The notes: generated by a model not told the origin, from the letters alone. A DNA stretch of 64,000 nt from Erysipelotrichaceae bacterium (GCA_017432885.1 JAFRIE010000029.1:95343-159342); one strand, 5' to 3'. Positions 16,823 through 27,669 are shown, counted from the first letter of the stretch. Program-made: numbers and translations.

Positions 16823-17284
16823 ATGAAGAAACAAATCGTTATCGGCTGCGACAATGCCGCAGTAAATCTGAAGAATGATCTGATGGCTTTTATGGAAGCC
16901 AGAGGCTATGAAGTAGAAAATGTCGGCTGCGACAGCAAAGATGATCCGACTTATTATCCGGTCATTGCAGAGAGAGTCTGCGAGAAGATCATTGAATCAG
17001 GTTATACCAAAAGAGGTGTCTTGATCTGCGGAACAGGTCTTGGTGTCGCGATGTGTGCCAACAAGTTCAAGGGTATCCGTGCCGGTGTCTGCCATGACAG
17101 CTTTTCGGGTGAAAGACTTGCACTTTCCAACAACGGCAATGTCATCTGCTTCGGCGAGAGAGTCATCGGCGTCAAACTCGCGGAAAAGATTCTTGGCGAG
17201 TGGCTGGAGCTTGAATTTGTCGACGGTTCTTCTACACCTAAAGTAGAAGCGATCAAAGATCTTGAAGCAAAAACGATGAAATAA
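16823..17284 (+). CDS. RpiB/LacA/LacB-family sugar-phosphate isomerase
   Basis: 153 residues, the size of RpiB, LacA and LacB. The family's catalytic cysteine is present in GVLICGTGLG (residue 73) followed by the anion-binding NKFKGIRAG. The residue corresponding to the ring-opening His of E. coli RpiB (H99 in EHNDAN) appears to be Ser here (ALSNNGN), so the substrate is probably not ribose-5-P. Family members interconvert aldose and ketose phosphates of four to six carbons. In this operon it likely acts on the phosphate made by the PTS, before the RLP. Confidence 0.82.
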   Translation: MKKQIVIGCDNAAVNLKNDLMAFMEARGYEVENVGCDSKDDPTYYPVIAERVCEKIIESGYTKRGVLICGTGLGVAMCANKFKGIRAGVCHDSFSGERLALSNNGNVICFGERVIGVKLAEKILGEWLELEFVDGSSTPKVEAIKDLEAKTMK

Positions 17285-17316
17285 TGAAAAACCTGTCCGG
17301 GAAAGTATAGGACCAT

Positions 17317-17340
17317 AAAAAAAGACCTCACGTCTTTTTT
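17317..17340. terminator. Terminator between the isomerase and RLP genes
   Basis: AAAAAAGAC pairs with GTCTTTTTT around CTCAC. It is symmetric and could work in both directions. The RLP gene may therefore depend on partial readthrough or on a promoter in 17341-17390, which I could not define. Confidence 0.75.
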
Positions 17341-17403
17341 ATTGCATCAGGGAATATCATCCCGGGTTTTAAAAGATAAAAATACGGAAGGAAGTGTAGC
17401 ATT

Positions 17404-18687
17404 ATGAAAAACAGCAGCATTTATGCTTTACCGGAAGAGATCCGTAAGCAGAATTATGTCCTGGCGACTTATTACATCGTTCTTGACAAAGAGACTGACG
17501 TAATTAAAAAAGCGGAAACCATGGCTGTCGGCCAGACGGTAGGAACCTGGGTCCCGGTTCCGGGAGTAACCGAAGAGATGAGAGCGAAACACATGGGCAA
17601 GGTGGTCAACATCTTTGATGCGCCTCCTTATGAACTGTTCTCTCAGATCGAAGAAGACAAACGGACCTACTTTATCCAGATTGCCTATCCGACCGTCAAT
17701 TTCGGGGCACAGTTTCCGATGCTTCTGACGACGCTGCTAGGTAATGACGCTTCTACCAGTGCACAGGTAAAACTGGTCGATGTCCAGTTCCCGGAAGAAT
17801 TCGTTGCACCATTCAAAGGACCGAAGTTCGGTATTGAAGGTTTGCGTGAATTGACGGGAGTAAAAGACAGACCGCTGGTTCTGAATATGATCAAACCATG
17901 TACGGGATTAAGTCCTGAAGCCGGAGCTGCCATTTTCTACAAGACGGCTCTAGGTGGATTGGATTTCATTAAAGATGATGAACTTCTGGGAAATCCGGAA
18001 TTCTCTCCGGTTGAAGAAAGAGTCAAAGCCTATAATGAAGCAGCCAAAGAAGCAGCTAAAGTGACGGGAAAAGAAGTAATTTACATCTGCAACGTTACGG
18101 ATAGTGCCGACCGGATCTGGGATACCGTGGAAAAAGCCCTGAATGCCGGAGCCAAAGCGCTGATGCTGTCATTCTCCGTCGTAGGATTCTCGATGTTCCA
18201 GGCAATTTCTGAAAAAGTCAATGTGCCGGTCATGGGCCATTATGCCACCAGCGGTGCGATGAATGAAGGGATTCATTCCGGATTATCTTCGCATCTTTCG
18301 GTAGGCAAGTTTCCAAGGCTTTCCGGTGCGGATCTGGTCATGATGAATACGCCTTACGGGGGTTATCCTTTGACCAGACAACAGTATTTCAAGACATATC
18401 AGCAGCTGGTACTTCCATACTATGATATCAAAGCTTCCATGCCGATTTGCGGCGGAGGTGTTCATCCGGGTATGGTTCCGCAGTTTACCAAGGATTTCGG
18501 ACTGGATATTGTTCTGGCAGCGGGAGGAGCCGTACAGGGTCATCCGCTGGGTGCACAAGCCGGTGCGAAGGCGATGGTTCAGGCGGCAGAAGCCATGGCA
18601 GAAGGCATTACATTAAAAGAAGCCGCACAGAAGCACGAAGAACTGAAAACCGCCTTGGAAAGATTCGGAGAAGTTGAAGTGAAATGA
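17404..18687 (+). CDS. RuBisCO-like protein (form IV), probable sugar-phosphate enolase/isomerase
   Basis: 427 residues covering both the N-terminal and barrel domains of the RuBisCO large-subunit family. Aligned by eye to plant RbcL: the carbamylated Lys and metal ligands are kept in GGLDFIKDDE (K190, D192, E193); K175 is kept (K164), as are T65/W66 (T48/W49), N123 (N114), H294 (H279) and the phosphate glycines (G352, G374, G375). Residues needed for carboxylation are lost: K177 to C166, R295 to Y280, H327 to M313, K334 to G320, S379 to G350, E60 to Gly. It should bind Mg2+ and a sugar phosphate and form an enediolate but not fix CO2. GGAAGGAAG is the ribosome site. It lies in a PTS-isomerase-aldolase cluster, so a carbon-shifting isomerisation or decarboxylation of an imported sugar phosphate is likely. 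Confidence 0.9.
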   Translation: MKNSSIYALPEEIRKQNYVLATYYIVLDKETDVIKKAETMAVGQTVGTWVPVPGVTEEMRAKHMGKVVNIFDAPPYELFSQIEEDKRTYFIQIAYPTVNFGAQFPMLLTTLLGNDASTSAQVKLVDVQFPEEFVAPFKGPKFGIEGLRELTGVKDRPLVLNMIKPCTGLSPEAGAAIFYKTALGGLDFIKDDELLGNPEFSPVEERVKAYNEAAKEAAKVTGKEVIYICNVTDSADRIWDTVEKALNAGAKALMLSFSVVGFSMFQAISEKVNVPVMGHYATSGAMNEGIHSGLSSHLSVGKFPRLSGADLVMMNTPYGGYPLTRQQYFKTYQQLVLPYYDIKASMPICGGGVHPGMVPQFTKDFGLDIVLAAGGAVQGHPLGAQAGAKAMVQAAEAMAEGITLKEAAQKHEELKTALERFGEVEVK

Positions 18688-19313
18688 TGTTAAAAAGAAT
18701 TCTGGTCGTCTTTCTGCTGTTGTGTCTGGCAGGATGCAGCAGCAGCGAAGAAACTTCCAATTATAAAAATAAACTGGCTTCTTATCGTTTTGCGGAAAAC
18801 ACCTATGTCCTGCTGGAAAACAAAGAAGGCAATGCCGCAAACATTGCCATGTCTGCCAATCATGATCTGGCACTGATCTCCATTTACAACGACGCTTACC
18901 GGATCGATCAGTACTATCAGGATACGCTGGAATACTGTTACCTGAAAGGACCGAATACACCGGAGACTTATTACCGGGTGAATATCAACAGAATGTTTGA
19001 GGATCCGATGGATATTTATAAGAGAATGGTTCTGGATCCGACGGATATTGCGAGTATTGAATTTCTGGAGACGGTGAATCAGGATGGCAAACAGTTGGAT
19101 CATGTTAAAGGAAAGATCAGCAACCGGGAAACGCATTTCTACTGGAATAAGGAAACGGATGATCTGGAGAAGATCGTCTTCCATGACGGATCTGTTCTGC
19201 TGATTGAACATCGCGATCTGTCTTTGCCAGAAGGATTCAGTAGTGCGATCGAAACCGATACCGAGACGATCAACGCGTTTATGCAGGAATTTACCGATAC
19301 GATTAATGAATAG
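18684..19313 (+). CDS. Small lipoprotein of unknown function
   Basis: 209 residues. A lipoprotein signal peptide ends in the lipobox LAGC (near residue 18), followed by a serine-rich linker, so the mature protein should be anchored outside the membrane. No enzymatic motif is recognised; the fold looks like a mixed alpha-beta domain similar in size to LolA/MucB-like outer-surface domains, which is only an impression. The start overlaps the RLP stop by 4 nt (ATGA; a second ATG follows at once), so it is translated with the RLP although it sits on the other side of the membrane. Confidence 0.7.
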   Translation: MMLKRILVVFLLLCLAGCSSSEETSNYKNKLASYRFAENTYVLLENKEGNAANIAMSANHDLALISIYNDAYRIDQYYQDTLEYCYLKGPNTPETYYRVNINRMFEDPMDIYKRMVLDPTDIASIEFLETVNQDGKQLDHVKGKISNRETHFYWNKETDDLEKIVFHDGSVLLIEHRDLSLPEGFSSAIETDTETINAFMQEFTDTINE

Positions 19314-19324
19314 GGGGAGGGAAT

Positions 19325-19978
19325 ATGAAAGATTATGAATACAGAAGAGCGATAGTGGATGTCTGCCACATGCTGAACGATGCGGGCTTTGTCGGAACGT
19401 ATGAAGGGAATGTTTCCTACAAAAACGGAGACAAGATTTTTATTACGCCGACCCAGACTTCCAAAGCTCTGATTTCGGAAGGACAGATCATTGCCATAGA
19501 TCCACAAGGCAAGGTTCTGGAAGGAGATCTGAAACCGACTTCAGAGACACCGATGCATACACGCTGCTATGAATTAAGACCGGACATTAACGCTGTCGTA
19601 CACTGCCATTCTCCTTTTGCGACAGCCTATGCCCAGATCGGGGAACCGATCGTTTCCAAATGTTCAACGGAATTTATCATGTTCTTCGGCGAAGTTCCAT
19701 GTCTGAAATACGGTACACCGGGAACTTTGGATATTATCGCCGATCTGGATAAGTACATCTACGACTATGATGTCGTACTTCTGGCAAACCACGGTATTCT
19801 GGCGGTAGGGAAGGATCCGATGGAAGCCTATTCCAGGATCATGTCAGTGGAAATGGTACTGAAAACCGAATTTATCCGTAGAAGCGTATTCGGAGATAGA
19901 AACTGCGATCTCCCGGAAGAAGAAGTTAAGAAGCTTTACGAAAACGGAAAGAAAAACAGGGGCTACCATGGCAGATAA
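19325..19978 (+). CDS. Class II aldolase/adducin-family enzyme (fuculose-phosphate aldolase type)
   Basis: 217 residues, the standard length for FucA, AraD and MtnB relatives. The zinc ligands H93, H95 (VVHCHSPFAT) and H156 (LANHGILAVG) and the catalytic acid E74 (SETPMH) are all present. Family members split a ketose-1-phosphate into dihydroxyacetone phosphate and an aldehyde, or epimerise or dehydrate related compounds. The ribosome site GGGGGAGGG is strong. Its partnership with an RLP recalls methylthio- and deoxy-sugar salvage routes, where an RLP and a class II aldolase act in sequence; here the substrate comes through a PTS. Confidence 0.85.
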   Translation: MKDYEYRRAIVDVCHMLNDAGFVGTYEGNVSYKNGDKIFITPTQTSKALISEGQIIAIDPQGKVLEGDLKPTSETPMHTRCYELRPDINAVVHCHSPFATAYAQIGEPIVSKCSTEFIMFFGEVPCLKYGTPGTLDIIADLDKYIYDYDVVLLANHGILAVGKDPMEAYSRIMSVEMVLKTEFIRRSVFGDRNCDLPEEEVKKLYENGKKNRGYHGR

Positions 19979-20765
19979 GAAGATCCTGATCTTCAGTGAT
20001 ATTGATGGGACTCTGGTCGACTGTACCAGGGATCTGCTGGAAACCAGTGAAAAGACCAGATATGCACTGAAAGAAGTTAAAAAGAAAGCTTATCTGTTTC
20101 TGGTCACGGGAAGACCGAAATGTATCATTCCCAAAAGCATTATGGAATGTCAGCCGGACGGTTTCATCTTAAACAACGGCGCCTATGGGGAACTCTTTGG
20201 AAAAGAAATCTTCCATCATTCTATCGATAAAGAAGGTGTCAGGCATTTCTCTGAATACTGCCGCAAACATGGCGACGACTGTATGTTTATGAAACAGGAT
20301 CACTGCTACGTGGAATCGGCTCAAAATCAGCATATCAGAGACTTTATCATTTCCATGTCCCACGATCCGGACGAGATCCTGATCGAAGGAGATACCGAAT
20401 ACTCGGATTTTGTCTGGCTGAAGAGTATGAGTGAAGAAGGCAGACAGAACATGGAAGCCGAGTTCTCCGAGCTCTACAATCTGAACCGTCAGCAGGAAAC
20501 GACCTTCGACTGTGTTGCCAAGGGTGTCAGCAAGGATTCGACAATGCGCCTACTGCTGGAACATATCGATTTTCCATATGAGAAGACTTATTGTTTCGGT
20601 GACGGTCTGAATGACATCGGCATGATGAAACTGGTAGATCACTCCTTTGCGATGGGCAACGCCAGAAATAGAACGAAAAAAGTCGCCACAGAGACAGTTG
20701 AAGACGTCCTGGACGACGGTTTCTATCATACGCTGGTCAGACTTGGCTTGATCGAAGCGATGTAG
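19968..20765 (+). CDS. Cof-type HAD phosphatase
   Basis: 265 residues with HAD motif I (FSDIDGTLVD, residues 9-18), a type IIB cap (about 85-185), and motif IV (GDGLNDIGMM). Such enzymes dephosphorylate sugar phosphates and phosphorylated cofactors. The start lies within the aldolase gene (11-nt overlap), so it is coupled to that gene and is the last gene of the cluster. It may release phosphate from a side product or intermediate of the pathway. No terminator is obvious before the convergent neighbour 5 nt away. Confidence 0.85.
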   Translation: MADKKILIFSDIDGTLVDCTRDLLETSEKTRYALKEVKKKAYLFLVTGRPKCIIPKSIMECQPDGFILNNGAYGELFGKEIFHHSIDKEGVRHFSEYCRKHGDDCMFMKQDHCYVESAQNQHIRDFIISMSHDPDEILIEGDTEYSDFVWLKSMSEEGRQNMEAEFSELYNLNRQQETTFDCVAKGVSKDSTMRLLLEHIDFPYEKTYCFGDGLNDIGMMKLVDHSFAMGNARNRTKKVATETVEDVLDDGFYHTLVRLGLIEAM

Positions 20766-20770
20766 AAGAA

Positions 20771-22093
20771 TTATTGATAACGGTAATTGGCGGGATACTT
20801 GTTCTTGAGTATTCCGTTTTTTATTTTTCCAAAACCCAGAGGATAGCCGTCGACACAGATTAAGGTCAATCCTTCACTGCTGTGGTCTTTAACATCTATA
20901 GTTTCACATTTAAGGTATTTTAGGACCCTTGGATCGTCTGAACTTAAATTCAGAGTGTTCGGATAGTCTTTTTCTTTTAGAGCCATGGAAAGGCTCTGAG
21001 ACGGCTCAAAATGACCGTGTTTCTCTTCTCCAAGATATAATCCTGAACGTAAAACGCGAAGTCCTTTCAGATTGGGAATTGTTTCCGGTTCATAATAAAG
21101 CTTTTCGTTCCGATGAACGATTTTTCCTTTCGGCAGCCGCATGGATAAGAAATCAGAGATCCGGAATTCATCCAGTACGCTTTTGTCTGTTCTGTGTTCC
21201 GTTTTGTTTCCTTTCTGCAACAGAGCGACAAAATGTCCTTCTCCCTTGATTCTGTGCGGATATAGGCGAATACAGTTTCTTGTCTGTTCGCTGATCCCCG
21301 GTTCAAAACCTTTATACATCTTGACCGGCAGTACTTTCAGATCAGGACATATCGCCAAGGCGTATTCAATGATTTTTTCATCTTCTTCCGGTGAAAAGGT
21401 ACAAGTACTGTAAAGGATCTTTCCTCCGTCTTTCAGAAGTTTTAAAGCAGAAGCGACGATCTGTTTTTGTAGACTTGAATAATAGGCGTTTCCTTTTTTC
21501 TCCCATTCCGTGATCAGCACGTTTTCTTTCCGGAACATGCCTTCTCCGGAACAAGGCGCATCGATCAGGATCTTGTCAAAAAAATACTCAAAACGATCCA
21601 GCTTTATGATATCTTCCGCCATGACACAGGCATTGACTGCGCCCATGGTTTCAAGATTCTTTAATAGGACCTGACAGCGCGATACGGAGATGTCGTTGGA
21701 CAATAGAAAACCGCTTCCATGCAGCTTGTTTATGATCTTCGAAGATTTTCCTCCCGGAGCGGCACAGGCATCCAGTACGATGTCTCCGTCTTCGATCGGC
21801 AGAACTTCTCCCGGAAGCATAGCGCTTGGTTCCTGCAGATAGTATAGACCGGCATAATAGTAAGGATGTTTGGCGGGACGGTCGTTTTCTTCATAGTAAA
21901 AACCGTCATCGGTCCAAGGAACCGGTTCCAGATGAAAAGGAGCGATCTTCAGAAAATCTTCTACTGTTATCTTAGGAGTATTGACTCTTAATCCATAGTA
22001 GCGTTTTTCATTGAAAGAATCCAGATAGGCGGTAAAATCATCCTTCAGAAGATCTTTCATGTTATGCAGATACTGTTCAGGAAGCTTAAGCAT
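20771..22093 (-). CDS. rRNA (cytosine-C5) methyltransferase, RsmB/RsmF (NOL1/NOP2/Sun) family
   Basis: 440 residues. SAM-binding motif DACAAPGGKSSKI (about 107-119) and the catalytic cysteine motifs DAPCSGEGMFRKE and STCTFSPEED are intact. The C-terminal 120 residues look like the RsmF-type PUA-like RNA-binding extension. It methylates cytosine in rRNA during ribosome assembly. The upstream side has an extended -10, TGATACACT, 6 nt before ATG, so the mRNA is likely leaderless. It is convergent with the phosphatase gene. Confidence 0.92.
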   Translation of the reverse strand: MLKLPEQYLHNMKDLLKDDFTAYLDSFNEKRYYGLRVNTPKITVEDFLKIAPFHLEPVPWTDDGFYYEENDRPAKHPYYYAGLYYLQEPSAMLPGEVLPIEDGDIVLDACAAPGGKSSKIINKLHGSGFLLSNDISVSRCQVLLKNLETMGAVNACVMAEDIIKLDRFEYFFDKILIDAPCSGEGMFRKENVLITEWEKKGNAYYSSLQKQIVASALKLLKDGGKILYSTCTFSPEEDEKIIEYALAICPDLKVLPVKMYKGFEPGISEQTRNCIRLYPHRIKGEGHFVALLQKGNKTEHRTDKSVLDEFRISDFLSMRLPKGKIVHRNEKLYYEPETIPNLKGLRVLRSGLYLGEEKHGHFEPSQSLSMALKEKDYPNTLNLSSDDPRVLKYLKCETIDVKDHSSEGLTLICVDGYPLGFGKIKNGILKNKYPANYRYQ

Positions 22094-22099
22094 AATTTT

Positions 22100-22105
22100 A
22101 GTGTA
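22100..22105 (-). promoter_or_regulatory. Extended -10 (TGATACACT) 6 nt before the methyltransferase start
   Basis: On the minus strand TACACT with an upstream TGn ends 6 nt before ATG 22093. The same spacer, AAAATT, follows the -10 of the gene at 46306. Confidence 0.55.
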
Positions 22106-22175
22106 TCAGTTTCATGCTGTTTTTAAAATCGTTTAGGAATCGGTGTTTTTTTCGGGAATAATGTTTGGAGCTTTT

Positions 22176-23309
22176 ATGAGATGTAAGAGATGTGGAAATA
22201 CCGATCCTTCTTATTTCTATAAGGGACATAAGGGATACTATTGCCGGAAGTGTATCCGTTTTTCCCGGATCCTGCTGGAAGAAGAGATTTTACCTTTAGA
22301 CTACGAAATCGCGCAAGGTTCAGAGGTGTACCGTTTTGATTATCCGCTGACAGAGCCGCAGCTGGAAGCTTCAAGAAACTGTGTGGAGTTTTTGAAGCAT
22401 GGTGATGTTCTGCTTTATTGCGTGTGCGGAGCAGGAAAGACGGAGATCGCTGTACAAAGTATCAGTGAATATCTGAGAAGAGGATTGAAGGTCGCTTATG
22501 CCATTTCACGAAGAGAAGTGGTCATAGAGCTGACCAAACGTTTTGAAAAGATCTTCTCCAAGGCCAAGGTTACGGGAGTATACGGAGGCCATCACGATGA
22601 ACTGACGGGGGATCTGATCGTCTGTACCTGTCATCAGCTGTACCGTTATTACCAGACATTTGATCTGCTGATACTGGACGAGGCAGACGCTTTTCCTTTG
22701 AAAGGGAATGAGACATTGATGAACATCTCTGTCAATGCCTGTAAGGGAAGGGTCGTGTATTCGACTGCAACTGTCGATTCGACCTTGCGAAAAGTAATAA
22801 ACAGACGTCCTTTCAGGACGGTCGAACTTTATGTCAGACCGTCATTTAAACCTCTTGCGGTTCCTCGGGTCTTCTATCTTCCCAAATATCCGGCTTTGCT
22901 TGTTTTGTATCTTTTACTGAGAAAAATAGATGGACAGTGTATCGTTTTCACCACCAGCAAGAAGGACTGTGAAGTTTTCTACAGGATCTTTTCCCGTTTC
23001 TTTTCCTGTACCTACGTCTATGCCGATCTGCCGGAAAGAAAACGGCACATCGAGGATTTCCGTGACAAGAAATACCGCTTCATCTTCGCAACAACTGTTC
23101 TGGAAAGGGGGATCACGATTAAAAATGTCAGTGTGATCATTCTGAATTTTGCCAGGATCTTTGATCAAAGCAATCTGATTCAGATGCTTGGAAGAGTGGG
23201 AAGAGGAACGGATTCCGTTGCCGGAGATGCCTATGTCATCAGTGACCATTCTGATCCTGAAATCAGGAAAACACTGAAATATTTAAAGAAAGCGAACAGT
23301 TATCTATGA
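22176..23309 (+). CDS. comFA: ComFA-like DEAD-box helicase
   Basis: 377 residues from ATG 22176, chosen because GGAG lies 5 nt upstream and the protein then begins with the zinc-finger MRCKRCGN. The cysteines CKRC and CRKC form the ComFA metal site. Walker A is CGAGKTE and the Walker B/DEAD motif is LDEADAF; the second RecA domain has the QMLGRVGRG motif VI. ComFA is the ATPase that helps pull transforming DNA through the membrane. It overlaps comFC by 4 nt, the usual pairing. Two genes alone do not show competence; late competence operons for the pseudopilus are not in view. Confidence 0.9.
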   Translation: MRCKRCGNTDPSYFYKGHKGYYCRKCIRFSRILLEEEILPLDYEIAQGSEVYRFDYPLTEPQLEASRNCVEFLKHGDVLLYCVCGAGKTEIAVQSISEYLRRGLKVAYAISRREVVIELTKRFEKIFSKAKVTGVYGGHHDELTGDLIVCTCHQLYRYYQTFDLLILDEADAFPLKGNETLMNISVNACKGRVVYSTATVDSTLRKVINRRPFRTVELYVRPSFKPLAVPRVFYLPKYPALLVLYLLLRKIDGQCIVFTTSKKDCEVFYRIFSRFFSCTYVYADLPERKRHIEDFRDKKYRFIFATTVLERGITIKNVSVIILNFARIFDQSNLIQMLGRVGRGTDSVAGDAYVISDHSDPEIRKTLKYLKKANSYL

Positions 23310-23920
23310 GATGTATCTATTGTGATAAAGAGATTGGAAAGATTACCTTTACTTCACTGTTTCTGGAAGAGGATTCTCTATGCCCGGACTGTAGAAGAAT
23401 GCTTCCGATAAAGAGGAAGTGTATTACATTGGATGATTTAAAGGTGGAATCATTCTATGAGTACGAGGGAATGTTTAAGAGTCTGCTGCTGCAGTACAAA
23501 GAATGCTGTGACGAAGCGCTGAAAGATGTTTTTCTTTACGGTTTAAAGGATTATATCAGGATCCGTTATGCGGGATATGCGCTTCTTTTCGTACCTAGCA
23601 GTCAGAAGAAAAAACAGATACGGGGTTTTGATCATCTGGAACTGATTTTTGAAGATATAAAGCTGCCTAAGGCAAAAGGTCTTCGAATGAAAGAAGATCT
23701 TATACAGGAAGGAAAAAATGCCGTAGAAAGAAGCAGAATGCGGCAGAACTACGTTTATGAAGGAGAACTTCAAAAGAAGGTCCTGATCGTCGATGATGTA
23801 CTTACGACAGGTTCGTCAATGATTGGCGCATACGAGGCGATCAAAGGGAAGACGAGGCATGTAAGAGCGTTATCCTTAGCTAACAAAAATTATCACTTTC
23901 CTTTTAAAAATAAAGTATGA
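23306..23920 (+). CDS. comFC: ComFC-like phosphoribosyltransferase-fold protein
   Basis: 204 residues. The N-terminus carries a CxxC pair (CIYCDKE) and a second CPDC, a zinc site. The C-terminal half has the PRPP-binding loop VLIVDDVLTTGSS of type I phosphoribosyltransferases. ComFC acts with ComFA in DNA uptake; no base substrate is known. It overlaps comFA by 4 nt. Confidence 0.88.
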   Translation: MRCIYCDKEIGKITFTSLFLEEDSLCPDCRRMLPIKRKCITLDDLKVESFYEYEGMFKSLLLQYKECCDEALKDVFLYGLKDYIRIRYAGYALLFVPSSQKKKQIRGFDHLELIFEDIKLPKAKGLRMKEDLIQEGKNAVERSRMRQNYVYEGELQKKVLIVDDVLTTGSSMIGAYEAIKGKTRHVRALSLANKNYHFPFKNKV

Positions 23921-23949
23921 TAGAATATATTCTAAAGGAGAATAAGGAG

Positions 23950-24153
23950 ATGTTAGGTAAAGTAAAAAGATTCAATAAGGTTAAGGGATTTGGCTTCATT
24001 ACAGCAGATGATGGTCGTGACGTCTTTTTCCATTATTCTCAATTAATCATGGATGGTTATAAAACCATCAACGAGGGTGCACCAGTTGAATTCGAATTAG
24101 TTGAAGGCGATCGAGGACTTCAAGCTCATAATATACAAGAGATCAAAGAGTAA
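23950..24153 (+). CDS. Cold-shock domain protein (CspA family)
   Basis: 67 residues from ATG 23950, preceded by AAGGAG; a longer frame from 23917 would add 11 residues that do not belong to the fold. RNP1 is KGFGFI and RNP2 is DVFFHYS, the aromatic surface that binds single-stranded RNA or DNA. It works as an RNA chaperone and antiterminator. A possible -10 (TATGAT or TAGAAT near 23918-23928) would give it its own short transcript, closed by a terminator at 24164. Confidence 0.95.
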   Translation: MLGKVKRFNKVKGFGFITADDGRDVFFHYSQLIMDGYKTINEGAPVEFELVEGDRGLQAHNIQEIKE

Positions 24154-24163
24154 TCGTGAACAG

Positions 24164-24192
24164 AAAGTTGGCTAATAAGGTCAACTTTTTTA
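24164..24192 (+). terminator. Terminator after the cold-shock gene
   Basis: AAAGTTG (24164-24170) pairs with CAACTTT (24182-24188), ending in TTTTTTAT. Confidence 0.75.
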
Positions 24193-24200
24193 TAGGCAGA

Positions 24201-24209
24201 TGCTATAAT
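24201..24209 (+). promoter_or_regulatory. Extended -10 promoter of secA
   Basis: TGCTATAAT is a perfect extended -10. The start site near 24216 gives a leader of about 15 nt with TTGGAG as the ribosome site before ATG 24231. Confidence 0.75.
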
Positions 24210-24230
24210 AATGAAAGAATTGGAGAACAT

Positions 24231-26567
<2,337 letters not shown>

Positions 26568-26568
26568 C

Positions 26569-27667
26569 GTGGAAATATATGAAATGAAACAAGGCCTGAA
26601 CGCTTCTTTAAAGAAGTTAAAAGATTTAGGCGACTCTCTTTGACCTCGCGTCTATCGATAATAAACTAAACGAACTGGAGCAGCAGCAGAGCTCGGAAAC
26701 GTTCTGGTCGGATCAGAAGAAGGCGCAGAGCGTAATCAAGGAATACAATACATTAAAAGATCTCAGAAACAGGTATTACCGCAACGAAAAGGATATTACC
26801 TCTTTATTAAGTGAAGTCGATGAACTGACGAAGAACTATGATGCGGAACTGTTTGAACTGCTGAACGAGGAATACAGTGAAGTCAGCAGGAATTTCGAGG
26901 AATTCGAGATCAAGGTCCTGCTGTCCAACGACTACGATCATTCCAACGCACTGCTGGAGATCCATCCGGGAGCGGGAGGAACGGAATCGCAGGACTGGGC
27001 AGAGATGCTTTTTCGGATGTACCAGCGCTATGCCCAGAACAGCGGCTACGGCTTTGAAGTGATCGACTACGAAGAGGCCGATGAGGCGGGGATCAAGTCC
27101 TGTCTGGTCTGCATCAAAGGAGACATGGCCTACGGCTACCTCAAGGGCGAATCGGGCGTGCACCGCCTGGTTCGTATCTCTCCGTTTGACGCTTCCAGTA
27201 GAAGACATACTTCTTTCGCATCGGTAGAAGTGCTGCCGGAGTTCAACAACGAGATCGACATCGAGATCAGAGACGAAGATCTGGAAGTCGATACGATGCG
27301 TTCTTCCGGAGCGGGCGGTCAGCACATCAACAAGACCGATTCCGCCGTGCGCATGAAACACGTTCCGACCGGTCTGATGGCTTTTTCACAGTCGGAAAGA
27401 TCACAGATCCTGAATCGAGAAAAATGTTTGAGCATTCTGAAGGCCAAACTCTATCAGAAGGCGATTGAAGACAGAGAAAACGAAAAGAGAGCCCTGAAAG
27501 GGGAACAGAAGAAGATCGAATGGGGTTCGCAGATCCGTTCCTATGTTTTCTGTCCTTATACGCTGGTCAAGGACCATCGTACCAATTATGAAGAAGGTAA
27601 TGTTGATAAGGTCATGAACGGCGAGATCAGCAACTTCCTGTTTGCCTATCTGAAATCACAGATCTAA
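26569..27667 (+). CDS. prfB: Peptide chain release factor 2, expressed by programmed +1 frameshift
   Basis: The first frame runs from GTG 26569 for 24 codons to an in-frame TGA (26641-26643). After a +1 shift at CTT-TGA-C reading resumes at GAC 26642 and stays open to 27667, giving 365 residues, the normal RF2 length. The GGQ peptidyl-hydrolysis loop (SGAGGQHINKTDS) and the SPF stop-codon recognition motif (RISPFDASSRRHTSF) are present. RF2 reads TGA and TAA, so low RF2 favours the shift. The ribosome site is AAAGGAG. It lies 1 nt after secA. Confidence 0.96.
26638..26644 (+). promoter_or_regulatory. prfB frameshift site CTTTGAC
   Basis: The slippery CTT followed by the TGA stop and C is the conserved RF2 autoregulatory site. 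The stimulatory internal Shine-Dalgarno normally found just upstream is poor here (TTAGGCGACTCT). Confidence 0.9.
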
Positions 27668-27669
27668 CA

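Noticed and set aside
26569..26643. prfB as a broken pseudogene
   Set aside because: The in-frame TGA lies in CTTTGAC, the known programmed frameshift site, and the rest is intact.
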